DNA from: Chitiniphilus shinanonensis DSM 23277
GTDB lineage: Bacteria > Pseudomonadota > Gammaproteobacteria > Burkholderiales > Chitinibacteraceae
Assembly: GCF_000374805.1 (NCBI RefSeq)
Contig: NZ_KB895340.1
Span: forward strand, 1 to 64,000
Direction: 5' to 3'
DNA: 64,000 bases
This document shows, one piece after another, positions 33,934 to 41,800 of the stretch; the first letter of the stretch is position 1; every line of letters begins with the position of its first letter. Under the pieces are notes generated by a model. The model searched no databases. It saw nothing but the letters and a program-made list of their open reading frames with translations, and was not told where the DNA came from. Position numbers and translations under genes: made by a program.

Positions 33934-34010
33934 CCTGGTATAAAAACTACCCAGTAACAGGATGCAGCACCATGCCGACCAGTGCGGCCAAGACGGCAAC
34001 CCTGGTATAA
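33934..34010. repeat. Paired CCTGGTATAA direct repeats upstream of leuC
   Basis: The 10-mer CCTGGTATAA occurs at 33934-33943 and again at 34001-34010, directly against the left end of family 1 repeat C. The spacing and the divergent promoter setting (leuC and an HTH regulator) suggest either operator half-sites or a -10-containing duplication. Confidence 0.4.
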
Positions 34011-34134
34011 GAGCGGCTGACAAAACCCGGCGCAGCGGCCCTGGCGAGACGCGCGAAACGAGATAATACAAGGCGTACGACAAGCGAGGCGTGGCGCCCG
34101 CGCGGCGGCGCCCGGAGATTTTTGTCAGCCGCTC
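34011..34134 (+). repeat. Family 1 intergenic repeat, copy C
   Basis: A 124-bp element beginning GAGCGGCTGACAAAACCC and ending TTTTTGTCAGCCGCTC, near-perfect terminal inverted repeats of about 16 bp. The interior shares CTGGCGAGACGCGCGAAACG with copy A. Together with the direct repeats it fills the leuC-HTH regulator spacer; no gene is visible there. Confidence 0.8.
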
Positions 34135-34169
34135 CAGATCGCCCATCACTACCGGGATAAAGACCGACC

Positions 34170-34946
34170 ATGTCCATCCGTCGCAAGGAACTCGGCGACT
34201 TCCTCGCCTCGCTGCGCAGCAAATGCCCGCCGGCGGCGTTCGGCTTCCCCGCCGGCATCCGCCGCCGCACCCAGGGCCTGCGGCGGGAGGAAGTGGCCCA
34301 ACTGGCCGAGATCAGCCCCACCTGGTACACCTGGATCGAACAGGGCCGCGACATCAATGTTTCCAGCGACGCGCTCGACCGGCTGGCGCGCGCGCTGCGC
34401 ATGGATCGCACCCAGCGCGCCTACCTGTTCGAACTGGCCGGCCGCCGCGACATCAGTCCGCTTCCCGCCGATCCCGAATTGCCCGACGGCCTGCTGGACA
34501 ACCTGGTGCAAGGCATCGCCATGCCGGCCTACGTGCTGGGACGCTACTGGGAAGTGCTCGCCTTCAACCCGGCCGCCGCCGCGCTGTTCAGCGGCTGGCT
34601 GGACCAACCCGGCCCGCACAACCTGCTGGAATACGTGTTCCTCGATCCGGGCGCGCGCATTCTGGTCGAGGACTGGGAAGCCCGCGCCCGGCGGCTGGCG
34701 GCCGAGTTCCGCGCCGACAGCCGCTCCAGCCTGGACGACCCGGTGCTGGAAGCGTTCGTGGCGCGGCTGGCGGCGGAAAGCCCGGACTTCGCCGAGTTCT
34801 GGCGTCGCCACGACGTGCTGGAACGCCAGGGCGGGCTGCGTGGCTTTCACCACCCGCAGCGCGGCCATCTCGCCTATCAGCAGGTGACGTTCCGGCTGGT
34901 GGATCACGACGAAATCAAGCTGGTGATGCTGCGGCCCACGACCTGA
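34170..34946 (+). CDS. XRE-family regulator with MmyB-like ligand-binding domain
   Basis: A 258-residue protein: N-terminal HTH (residues about 5-70) with RRRTQGLRREEVAQLAEISP then TWYTWIEQGRDINVS, the signature of the large group of XRE regulators joined to a MmyB-like PAS-type domain. The C-terminal domain contains LGRYWEVLAFNPAAAALFSG, FRADSRSSLDDPVLEAFVARL and the HPQRGHLAYQQVTF end motif. The ligand in related proteins is thought to be a fatty acid or small molecule. It stands alone, with a MITE-like element starting at its stop codon. Targets unknown. Confidence 0.85.
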   Translation: MSIRRKELGDFLASLRSKCPPAAFGFPAGIRRRTQGLRREEVAQLAEISPTWYTWIEQGRDINVSSDALDRLARALRMDRTQRAYLFELAGRRDISPLPADPELPDGLLDNLVQGIAMPAYVLGRYWEVLAFNPAAAALFSGWLDQPGPHNLLEYVFLDPGARILVEDWEARARRLAAEFRADSRSSLDDPVLEAFVARLAAESPDFAEFWRRHDVLERQGGLRGFHHPQRGHLAYQQVTFRLVDHDEIKLVMLRPTT

Positions 34947-35118
34947 GAGCCTGTTCAAAACCTTTTCACGGCAGCGCCGGGCACCACGGGTTCGGGGCAT
35001 TGCCGGGGCGCTGCCGCGTTGCATGCCGCTCACGGTATTCATACCGCATGCGTCCTGCGCCTTGCCGTACACCGACACGGCTCCGAATGCTGTCGCGAAA
35101 AGATCTTGAACAGGCTCT
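34946..35118. mobile_element. MITE-like element with 22-bp imperfect terminal inverted repeats
   Basis: A 173-bp segment whose ends read inward AGAGCCTGTTCAAAACCTTTTC and (from the right) AGAGCCTGTTCAAGATCTTTTC, described here by position: left end 34946-34967, right end 35097-35118. Inside, CGGCAGCGCC (34969-34978) pairs with GGCGCTGCCG (35007-35016). It has no coding capacity. The left end overlaps the stop codon of the HTH gene and the right end is 95 bp before the barnase-like gene. No target-site duplication was obvious. Confidence 0.65.
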
Positions 35119-35213
35119 GGGCCGCCATTCGGCGCGGACGATACGGTTGACCGGCCCGGCCGGGCATCCCGGGCATGACACTGGCAGAATGCGCTTTTCC
35201 CCTGGAACCGATC

Positions 35214-35642
35214 ATGCGCCGCTTCCTGTTTGCCCTGCTGTTGTGTTCATCCCCGGTATTCGCCGCGACCGACTGCCGGCAACTCGCCGGCGAAGTGGCG
35301 CGCCAGCAGCGCCTGGACGCCGCCGAACTGGGCGACGTGCTGGTCGCCCTGGGCCGCGATGGCCGGCTGCCCGCCAAGTTCGTCACCAAGCGCGCAGCGC
35401 AGGACGCCGGCTGGCAACCCGGGCGCGATCTATGGCAGGTGTTGCCGCAGCATTCGATCGGCGGCGACCGCTTCGGCAACCGCGAGCGCCGTCTGCCCCG
35501 GGGCGACTATCGCGAAGCCGACCTCGACTACCGCGGCGGCAAGCGTGGCGCCAAACGCATGGTGTTCGAGCCGCGCGGGCGCCGCTTCGTCACCGTCGAT
35601 CACTACCAGACCTTCACCGAAATCCCCACCTGCAAGCCATGA
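35214..35642 (+). CDS. Secreted barnase-family ribonuclease
   Basis: A 142-residue protein with a Sec signal peptide (MRRFLFALLLCSSPVFA) and a microbial RNase domain close to Bacillus barnase: FVTKRAAQDAGW, SIGGDRFGNRERRLP, READLDY and DHYQTFTEI. The catalytic residues are all present: Lys59, Glu101 (general base, in READ), Arg in KRMVF at about 115, and His130. Cys21 and Cys140 could form a disulfide after export. It degrades RNA and would be toxic inside the cell, so the adjacent barstar gene is its immunity partner. The start at 35214 is chosen because the signal peptide begins there. Possible roles are nutrient RNA use or competition. Confidence 0.9.
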   Translation: MRRFLFALLLCSSPVFAATDCRQLAGEVARQQRLDAAELGDVLVALGRDGRLPAKFVTKRAAQDAGWQPGRDLWQVLPQHSIGGDRFGNRERRLPRGDYREADLDYRGGKRGAKRMVFEPRGRRFVTVDHYQTFTEIPTCKP

Positions 35643-35926
35643 CGACCATGACCGAACCAAAGCAAGCCGTACTGCAACAGATCCGCACCCTGGACGATGT
35701 CTACGACCAGCTCTCCCACCAGCTCGACCTGCCCGGCCACTTCGGCCGCAATCTCGATGCGCTCTATGACGTGCTCCGCGCCAGCGTGGAGGGCCCGCTG
35801 GTCATCACCTGGCGAGGCTGCCTGCAATCGCTGCCGCTACTGGGCCAGGAACAGTTCGACGCACTGCTGGGCGTGCTGAACGAGGTGGCCGGCGAACGCG
35901 ACGATATCCAGATCCGCCTGGCCTAG
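35639..35926 (+). CDS. Barstar-family ribonuclease inhibitor
   Basis: A 95-residue barstar-like protein: LPGHFGRNLDALYDVLRASV followed by EGPLVITWRG matches the barstar helix that blocks the barnase active site; Asp40 and Asp44 correspond to barstar Asp35 and Asp39. It is cytoplasmic, without a signal peptide. The ATG at 35639 overlaps the nuclease stop codon (ATGA), so the inhibitor is made with the enzyme; another ATG 9 nt later is possible. The stop codon touches the left arm of the 265-bp palindromic element. Confidence 0.9.
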   Translation: MTTMTEPKQAVLQQIRTLDDVYDQLSHQLDLPGHFGRNLDALYDVLRASVEGPLVITWRGCLQSLPLLGQEQFDALLGVLNEVAGERDDIQIRLA

Positions 35927-36190
35927 GGCGAATCGACCTTCAAACGCGGGATGCGTTGGTCCGTGGGCCGGATGGCTGCGCGAAGCGCGGCGCAGCAGAT
36001 AGCCCTCCTCTCTGCAAGCCGTGCGACAAAGCAGACGCCGGCCCACGGACCAACCCGCAGGGAAGGACGAAGGCCGGGCGCATGGCGGCGTTGCGCCTCG
36101 CTTGCGGGGATGACCCCGCGGCACTCGGCACGCCTTGCCCTGCATCCCGGCCTTCGTCCTTCGCACCCGCGTTTGAAGGTCGATTCGCCC
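35926..36190. repeat. Nested palindromic element with perfect 25-bp terminal arms
   Basis: Left arm 35926-35950 (starts GGGCGAATCGACC) and right arm 36166-36190 are perfect 25-bp inverted copies. Inside are two further perfect inverted repeats side by side: 35956-35971 with 36038-36053 (TTGGTCCGTGGGCCGG, 16 bp) and 36062-36078 with 36146-36162 (GAAGGACGAAGGCCGGG, 17 bp). Each of these encloses smaller stems (GCTGCGC/GCGCAGC; GCGGGG/CCCCGC). The transcript or single strand would fold into a long stem opening into a two-armed junction. No protein-coding signal. It fills the 274-bp gap between the barstar gene and the convergent DUF455 gene. Confidence 0.88.
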
Positions 36191-36200
36191 CAGGCGCCGA

Positions 36201-37013
36201 TCAGTCGTTCAGCGACTCGATCAGCAGCAACTCCTCGTCGGTGAATCCGGCATCGCGGCGAGCGTCGCGATTGAGCGGCCCCCTGAAGCTGGGTGTGGCG
36301 GTGTCGCGCAGCAACTGCACGAAGGTGGCGATCGGGTCGAGGCCGCGCTGCGCGCAGCAGTGGCGATACCAGCGGTTGCCGATGCGCACGTGGCCGATCT
36401 CGTCGCGCAGGATCACGTCCAGCACCTCGCACGCCGACGCATCGCCGCTCTGCGCCAGCTTGGCACGGATGCCGGGCGTCACGTCCAGGCCGCGCGCCTC
36501 CAGGATGCGCGGCACCAACGCCATGCGCGCCATCACGTCGTGGTCGGTGCGCAACGCCATGTCCCACAGGCCGTTGTGTGCCGGGAAATCGCCATAGGTA
36601 TGGCCATACCGTGCCAGCTCCCGGCATAACAATGTGAAATGCAGCGCTTCTTCCTTGGCCACTTGCAACCAATCGCGGTAATACGCTAGCGGCATGTCGC
36701 CAAAGCGATAGATGGCGTCAAGCGCCAGATTGATGGCATTGAATTCGATGTGCGCGATGGCGTGCAGCAGCGCTGCCCGCCCCGCGGGAGTCGAGATATT
36801 TCGCTGGATCAGCGCCCGTGGAGGCACCAGTTCCGGCCGTTCCGGCCGACCCGGGACCGGCAGCCTGACGACCTCGATTTCCGATAACAATGGCAAGTTA
36901 TCGTTCAGCGCCTCAACAGCTTCGACCTTGGCCTGCGGCCGGGTCTCGCACAGCGCCATGAAAGCGCCACCACGAAGGCCGCCTGAGACATCCGGATTGG
37001 ATTCAGTTCCCAT
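36201..37013 (-). CDS. DUF455 ferritin-like protein
   Basis: A 270-residue member of the DUF455 ferritin-like family. Metal-ligand-type Glu/His motifs are visible: AIAHIEFNAINLALDAIYRF, VAKEEALHFTLLCRELARYG and LRDEIGHVRIGNRWY, consistent with a four-helix di-iron bundle. The function of this family is not established. The ATG at 37013 is used because family similarity appears to start before the alternative ATG at 36959; neither has a clear ribosome binding site. Confidence 0.8.
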   Translation of the reverse strand: MGTESNPDVSGGLRGGAFMALCETRPQAKVEAVEALNDNLPLLSEIEVVRLPVPGRPERPELVPPRALIQRNISTPAGRAALLHAIAHIEFNAINLALDAIYRFGDMPLAYYRDWLQVAKEEALHFTLLCRELARYGHTYGDFPAHNGLWDMALRTDHDVMARMALVPRILEARGLDVTPGIRAKLAQSGDASACEVLDVILRDEIGHVRIGNRWYRHCCAQRGLDPIATFVQLLRDTATPSFRGPLNRDARRDAGFTDEELLLIESLND

Positions 37014-37164
37014 GGATAACGCGTTTTTTTGGCGATTTCCCCGTGGCAATAGTCACGTGGGATTCAAAAGGGTGGATCGATAAGATGGCGGCATAGCACT
37101 GCCAGGAACCTGGGCAAGCGCCCGATTTTATCCGCTGGCAGTCGATGTTCGGGAGTTAATCTAC

Positions 37165-37491
37165 ATGTCTGACGAAATCCTCAATCCGCGCGAGATTCGC
37201 CGCCGTCTTGGCCTCAACCAGCAACAATTCTGGGGTCGCATCGGCGTCACGCAAAGTGGCGGTTCCCGCTACGAAAGCGGCCGCGCCATGCCCAAGCCTG
37301 TCCGCGAACTGCTGCGCGTGGTCCATGTCGAGCAGATCGATCTGGCCGACCTCAGCCGCGAAGACATGCGGGTACTGGAATACCTGCGCAAGTCCAAGCC
37401 GGAGCTGTACGAAACGCTGAAGGCCGCCGCGCGCGAGCAGGCCCAGCCCGCCGACAAGCGCCTCCTCGGCGGCAGCGCCTACGCCCGCTGA
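37165..37491 (+). CDS. Small helix-turn-helix regulator
   Basis: A 108-residue protein with an XRE/MqsA-like HTH in the first 60 residues (REIRRRLGLNQQQFWGRIGV then TQSGGSRYESGRAMPKPV) and a polar helical tail. Such single-domain proteins are widespread in betaproteobacteria. It sits 3 nt from the convergent radical SAM gene, and its promoter must lie in the 151-bp spacer shared with the divergent DUF455 gene. Targets unknown. Confidence 0.75.
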   Translation: MSDEILNPREIRRRLGLNQQQFWGRIGVTQSGGSRYESGRAMPKPVRELLRVVHVEQIDLADLSREDMRVLEYLRKSKPELYETLKAAAREQAQPADKRLLGGSAYAR

Positions 37492-37494
37492 CCG

Positions 37495-38367
37495 TCAGAT
37501 GCTGAGCCGGACCGCCAGCCCCAGCGCGGCGATCCGGTCGGCAACCGATTGCATCCATTCCCGCGGTGCCGCCGCCAGCAACGGCGCTTCCACCTGCATC
37601 GACGGCCGGGCCAGGCCGTAGAGCAACACCCCTTCCAGTTTCACTCCGTCGGCCAGCTGCGCCGCGACGAAATCCAGGTACGCCTGGATCTCCGCCTCGT
37701 CGGGCAGACGCCCTTCCCGCATGAACATACAGGTCTGCAACCACGTGGGGCAGCCTTGCGCCGCCGCAGCCAGATGGCGCGCCACCGCTTCGCGGTTGAG
37801 CTGCACCTGGTTCACCTCGGAAAAACCATCCTGCGGCGCGCGATCCAGCTTGAACCACACTTCGCCGTTGAGCGTTTTCAGCGCCGCCAGCGCCTGCTGC
37901 ACCCGTGCCCGATAGAGCTGGCTGCCATTGGTGATCAGCACGACCTTGATCCGCCCCAGCAGGTCGTAGCGTTGCAGCAGGTGGCGCACGCGCTCGACGG
38001 CCTGGGGGAACTCCGGGCTCATGGTCGGCTCGCCGTTGCCCGAGAACGCCACGTCGTTCAGACGGCGCGCGCCTTCGGGAACGCTGCGCGTCATGAAATC
38101 GCCGTGCACGATGTCGTGCAGCATGGCGTCGAGTTCGGCTTCCAGTTGGTCCAGTGCGATGGGAGGCGGTCCGCCGCGGGTCAGATCCGGGACCTGGCAA
38201 TACACGCAGCGCCAGTTGCAGGCATTGTTGGGATTCAGGTTGATGCCGACGGAGACTCCGCCGGCGCGACGCGAAACCACGGGATAGACGTAGGTGAAGC
38301 CCGCGGCATCGCGCGCATGGTCGTCCACCCGCAGGACGCGGATGGACGGGACATCATTTGCTGGCAT
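37495..38367 (-). CDS. Radical SAM protein
   Basis: A 290-residue radical SAM protein with the CxxxCxxC cluster at Cys50, Cys54 and Cys57 (NNACNWRCVYCQVPDL), a downstream FSGNGEPTMSPEF (the GGE-type motif) and LITNGSQLY. The layout matches a group of uncharacterised wyosine-base-like or activating radical SAM proteins. The substrate is unknown. The start overlaps the 3' end of the universal stress protein gene by 14 nt, so the two are probably cotranscribed. Confidence 0.8.
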   Translation of the reverse strand: MPANDVPSIRVLRVDDHARDAAGFTYVYPVVSRRAGGVSVGINLNPNNACNWRCVYCQVPDLTRGGPPPIALDQLEAELDAMLHDIVHGDFMTRSVPEGARRLNDVAFSGNGEPTMSPEFPQAVERVRHLLQRYDLLGRIKVVLITNGSQLYRARVQQALAALKTLNGEVWFKLDRAPQDGFSEVNQVQLNREAVARHLAAAAQGCPTWLQTCMFMREGRLPDEAEIQAYLDFVAAQLADGVKLEGVLLYGLARPSMQVEAPLLAAAPREWMQSVADRIAALGLAVRLSI

Positions 38368-38812
38368 TGTTCGGCGTTCGCACCAGCAGGATCGGCACGT
38401 TGGTCGCCCGCATCACGCCCTCGGCCACGCTGCCCAGCAGCAGATGGGTCAGCCCGCCAAAGCCGTGAGTGCCCATGGCGATCAGTTCGGCCTTCCATTT
38501 GCTGGCTTCGTCGACAATGGTCTGCGCCAGGTTGCCGCCCCAGGCTTCGAGCAGCTCCTGCTCGGGGTGCAGGCCGGCTTCGCGCAGGGCCTCGGCATGG
38601 CGTTCGAGCAACTGTTTGCCGGACTTGCGCAATGCATCCTGCAACTGCGGCACGTCGAGGAATTCGTTGGCGCTCCACGCGAACTGCGCCAGATCGATCA
38701 CATGGACCAGGCGGATCACCGCCTTCTGTTCGCAGGCAAACTGCGTGGCTTCGCGCACGGCGGCGGCACTGGTTTCGCTGTCGTCGACTGGAACAAGGAT
38801 CCGTTGGTACAT
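38354..38812 (-). CDS. Universal stress protein (UspA family)
   Basis: A 152-residue UspA-domain protein: ILVPVDDSETSAAAVREATQ at the start and MGTHGFGGLTHLLLGSVAEG near the end, which fits the ATP-binding G-2x-G-9x-G-S/T motif of nucleotide-binding Usp proteins. Cytoplasmic. The ATG at 38812 has GGGAG upstream and starts the conserved strand; a longer version from 38830 is less likely. Overlaps the radical SAM gene. Confidence 0.9.
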   Translation of the reverse strand: MYQRILVPVDDSETSAAAVREATQFACEQKAVIRLVHVIDLAQFAWSANEFLDVPQLQDALRKSGKQLLERHAEALREAGLHPEQELLEAWGGNLAQTIVDEASKWKAELIAMGTHGFGGLTHLLLGSVAEGVMRATNVPILLVRTPNNASK

Positions 38813-38949
38813 GGCATTCTCCCTGGACATGGCTGTCGTTAAGTCTAGCAGAAGCGTCGATTCCCCCCGCCATCGGATTTTCCGCAGTAGTCAGGGCGGT
38901 TCCAGCGGGTAGGATACCTTCACCTTCCCTCTTTCCCGTCCGAAGCGCC

Positions 38950-39399
38950 ATGCCCAGAATCAAGATCGACCCACCGGCCCACGTCGAATACAGCATCACG
39001 CTCGGCGTGCGTGCCAGCGACCTGAACTACGGGGCGCATCTGGCCAATCACGCGCTGCTGACGTTGTTGCAGGAAGCCCGCCTGGGCTGGTTGGCCAGCC
39101 ATGGCCTGAGCGAAACCGGCGACGCGGATCACCCTGGCATCATCCTGGGCGATCTGGCCGTCAGCTTCGCCAGCGAAGCGTTCCTGGGCGAGCAGCTCGT
39201 CATCGAGGTCGGCGTGGCCGAATACACGCGGGTGGCCGTCGATCTGCGCTACGCCGTGCGGGAATCGGTCACGGGCCGGCCCGTGGCCACGGCAAGCACT
39301 TCGTGCGTGTTTTTCGATTACCATAGCCGCAAGGTCGTACCGATTCCGCAAGCCCTCAAATCCAAGCAGTCTCCGGGCGCCAGCGCAGCGCCCCGATAG
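38950..39399 (+). CDS. Hot-dog fold acyl-CoA thioesterase-like protein
   Basis: A 149-residue thioesterase-superfamily protein. VRASDLNYGAHLANHALLTL is the conserved segment carrying the catalytic-region Asp/Asn and the central hot-dog helix, and the ASTSCVFFDYHSRKVVPIP end fits 4-hydroxybenzoyl-CoA thioesterase-like members. It would hydrolyse acyl-CoA in the cytoplasm; the acyl group is unknown. Followed after 19 nt by the TerB-like gene, probably in one transcript. Confidence 0.82.
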   Translation: MPRIKIDPPAHVEYSITLGVRASDLNYGAHLANHALLTLLQEARLGWLASHGLSETGDADHPGIILGDLAVSFASEAFLGEQLVIEVGVAEYTRVAVDLRYAVRESVTGRPVATASTSCVFFDYHSRKVVPIPQALKSKQSPGASAAPR

Positions 39400-39418
39400 C
39401 CCACAAAGGAATACAACC

Positions 39419-39832
39419 ATGAAGAAGTACGCAAACAACAGCCCCGAGGCCATGGCTCGCATCCTGGTTCTGCAGATGATCTGCGACGGCAGTTTTGCTC
39501 CGGAGGAACTGGAGGAACTGGAGCATCTGCGCGTCTACGAGGCGCTGGGCATTTCCCGCAAGGGCTTCATCCAGGTGTTGCAGGACTACTGCAACGACGT
39601 GTCGGACGAAGCGGACGAGAACGGCACCATCCGCCTGGTCGACCGCGAGCGCATCGAAGCGCTGTTCGATACCGTGGACGACCCGAAGAAGCGCCTGGCC
39701 GTCGCGGCCATCGCACTGGACCTTGCCAAATCCGACCACGATTTCAGCGAAGTGGAACTGGCGGTGTTCCGTCACATGCTGGCTTACTGGCGCCTGCGCC
39801 TGGAAGACCTGCATGCCGCATTCGCATCCTGA
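39419..39832 (+). CDS. TerB-like small acidic protein
   Basis: A 137-residue, acidic, all-helical protein. The segments MARILVLQMICDGSFAPEEL and RLAVAAIALDLAKSDHDFSE followed by VELAVFRHML look like the two repeated halves of a TerB/DjlA-type metal-binding domain. AAAGGA lies before the ATG. No known partner (TerC, TerD) is adjacent. Its role is not known. Confidence 0.65.
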   Translation: MKKYANNSPEAMARILVLQMICDGSFAPEELEELEHLRVYEALGISRKGFIQVLQDYCNDVSDEADENGTIRLVDRERIEALFDTVDDPKKRLAVAAIALDLAKSDHDFSEVELAVFRHMLAYWRLRLEDLHAAFAS

Positions 39833-39959
39833 ACCGACAAAATCATTAACGATGCAGTCGATGCACCCGGCACTGGGTTGACCGTGCCGGGCATTGCCGG
39901 CCCCTTCGATCGTCGTGCGGGCGGGCACGACACCAAGCATCAACGCTGGGGAGAGTGCC

Positions 39960-41765
39960 ATGGGCTGGTTGAACGATTTCCACGCGAATCTGGAGCGGAC
40001 CTTGCTGCCCACCTTGGCACGCAAGTTCGCGTTCCTGTATCTGCTGGTCCTGCCGCCGTTGCTGCTGCTGGCGTTGAGTTATGCCGCCGAAGCCCGGCTG
40101 GCGGACGTCGCGCGGAGCCTTAAGCTGGACCCGGCGGCCATCGCACAGCTATCCCAGGTATTGGCTGATTACCGCGTCTGGGCCTGGGTGCTGGTCCTGC
40201 TCAGCGTGGTGTTGGTCACCGTCCAGATGGTGTACTTCAACTACTGGATCAAGCGGCCGGTCGGCCGCTTCACCGACGTGTTCCGTCTGGCCGCCAGCGG
40301 CGAAGGCGATCTCTCCACCGACATCCCCGCCATCACCAACGACGAGATCGGCGAACTGGCCCGGACCTGCAATCGCTTCCTGGCCAAGCAGCGCGACATC
40401 ATCGCCAGCGTCCAGGCAATGACGGTGGGCATCGCGCTGGAAGCCGCCAAGTCGATGAAGAACATCAAGGACTCGGCCACCTCGACCCAGCAGCAGGACC
40501 AGTTGGCGCAACGAGTGGTCGATGCCAGCGACAGCACCACCCGTGGCATCAACGACGTGTCGCACCGCACCCAGGATATCTCCGGCACCACCGCGCAGAA
40601 CCTCGACCTGGCGCGCGGCTCGTATGCCGAATTGCAGGACGTCACCAGCCGCATCAACGCGATCACCGCCAAGATCGAGAACTTCAACAACACCGTGGAC
40701 GGGCTGAACCAGCGCTCGGCCAGCATCAAGAGCATCGTCGACCTGATCCGCGAGATCTCCGGCCAGACCAACCTGCTGGCGCTCAACGCCGCCATCGAAG
40801 CCGCGCGGGCCGGCGAGGCGGGGCGCGGTTTCGCCGTGGTGGCGGACGAGGTGCGCAAGCTGGCGGAAAAGGTGGGCGACGCCACCGACGAAATCTCGCG
40901 CGATATCGACAGCATGCTGGGCCAGGTGGCCGAGACGCTGACCGAGACCGAACTGATCACCCAGGACGCCAAGCTCACCCACGAGGTGGTGGACAAGGCG
41001 TCCGGCCAGTTCGCCAAGATGATGGCCGACTTCGAGAGCACCAGCGGCGCGCTGGCCGAGATCGCCGGCACGCTGGAGAACTTCACCGAGGCCAATCACC
41101 TGGTCAACGCCAATGTCTCGGAGATCCACCAGTTGTCGCTGGCAGTGAATGAGCGCATGACGCGTTCGGCGCAATCGTCGCAGGATCTGTCGCGCGCCGC
41201 CGAGCGGGTGCAGGAAATGATGGGCCGCTACATCGTCGGCCAGGGCGAGCTGGACACCATCATCCAGCGCACCAGTCGCTACCGCGACGAGATCCAGCTC
41301 AAGCTGGAAGCGATGCTGGCGCGCAACGTCAACATCTTCGACCAGAGCTACCGCCCCATTCCCGGCACCGATCCGCAAAAGTTCAAGACCAGCTACGACG
41401 CCGAGTTCGAGCGCGAACTGCAGCCGCTGTACGACCGCCTGGTCAAGGAGACCACCGGCGGCAAGTTCTCGCTGGCGGTGGATACCAAGGGCTACGGCGC
41501 CACGCATAACAGCTGGTATTCCAAGCCACCCACCGGCGACCGCGCCGTCGACCTCGTCAACAGTCGCGACAAGCGCCTGTTCAACGATCCGGCCGGCCTG
41601 CGCGCGGCGCAGATCAACCAGCGCTTCCTGCTGCAAACCTACCTGCGCGATACCGGCGAGATCATGACCGAGCTGGATCTGCCCATCGTGGTCAACGGCC
41701 GAGCCTGGGGCGGACTGCGCCTGGGCTTCGACGCCAGCGCACTGATCCAGAAGAGCGGCCACTGA
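39960..41765 (+). CDS. Methyl-accepting chemotaxis protein with C-terminal sensor-like domain
   Basis: A 601-residue receptor. Helices at about residues 23-41 and 73-93 leave only a roughly 30-residue periplasmic loop, too short for a ligand domain. HAMP follows (about 95-150), then the signalling domain with the conserved tip [20 protein letters not shown] and [20 protein letters not shown]. Residues about 455-601 form a separate cytoplasmic domain ([20 protein letters not shown], then [26 protein letters not shown]) of the kind placed after the signalling domain in some proteobacterial MCPs. Sensing is thus probably cytoplasmic. GGGGAGAG precedes the ATG at 39960. A strong terminator follows. 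Confidence 0.9.
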   Translation: MGWLNDFHANLERTLLPTLARKFAFLYLLVLPPLLLLALSYAAEARLADVARSLKLDPAAIAQLSQVLADYRVWAWVLVLLSVVLVTVQMVYFNYWIKRPVGRFTDVFRLAASGEGDLSTDIPAITNDEIGELARTCNRFLAKQRDIIASVQAMTVGIALEAAKSMKNIKDSATSTQQQDQLAQRVVDASDSTTRGINDVSHRTQDISGTTAQNLDLARGSYAELQDVTSRINAITAKIENFNNTVDGLNQRSASIKSIVDLIREISGQTNLLALNAAIEAARAGEAGRGFAVVADEVRKLAEKVGDATDEISRDIDSMLGQVAETLTETELITQDAKLTHEVVDKASGQFAKMMADFESTSGALAEIAGTLENFTEANHLVNANVSEIHQLSLAVNERMTRSAQSSQDLSRAAERVQEMMGRYIVGQGELDTIIQRTSRYRDEIQLKLEAMLARNVNIFDQSYRPIPGTDPQKFKTSYDAEFERELQPLYDRLVKETTGGKFSLAVDTKGYGATHNSWYSKPPTGDRAVDLVNSRDKRLFNDPAGLRAAQINQRFLLQTYLRDTGEIMTELDLPIVVNGRAWGGLRLGFDASALIQKSGH

Positions 41766-41769
41766 GCCG

Positions 41770-41798
41770 GGGCGGCCCGCGCCGGGCCGCCCTTTTTT
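41770..41798 (+). terminator. Rho-independent terminator after the MCP gene
   Basis: GGGCGGCCC-N5-GGGCCGCCC followed by TTTTTT, a textbook terminator starting 5 nt after the MCP stop codon. It ends only 2 nt before the ATG of the next gene. Confidence 0.95.
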
Positions 41799-41800
41799 GC

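Noticed and set aside
34091-35638. Long frame leading into the barstar gene
   Set aside because: The 5' part is the shifted shadow of the HTH regulator and MITE. Only the last 95 codons, from 35639, are barstar; I saw no fusion.
35956-36053. Possible retron-type non-coding RNA in the nested palindrome
   Set aside because: The paired arms invite the comparison, but there is no reverse transcriptase gene nearby and no msr/msd-type branching guanosine context that I can support.
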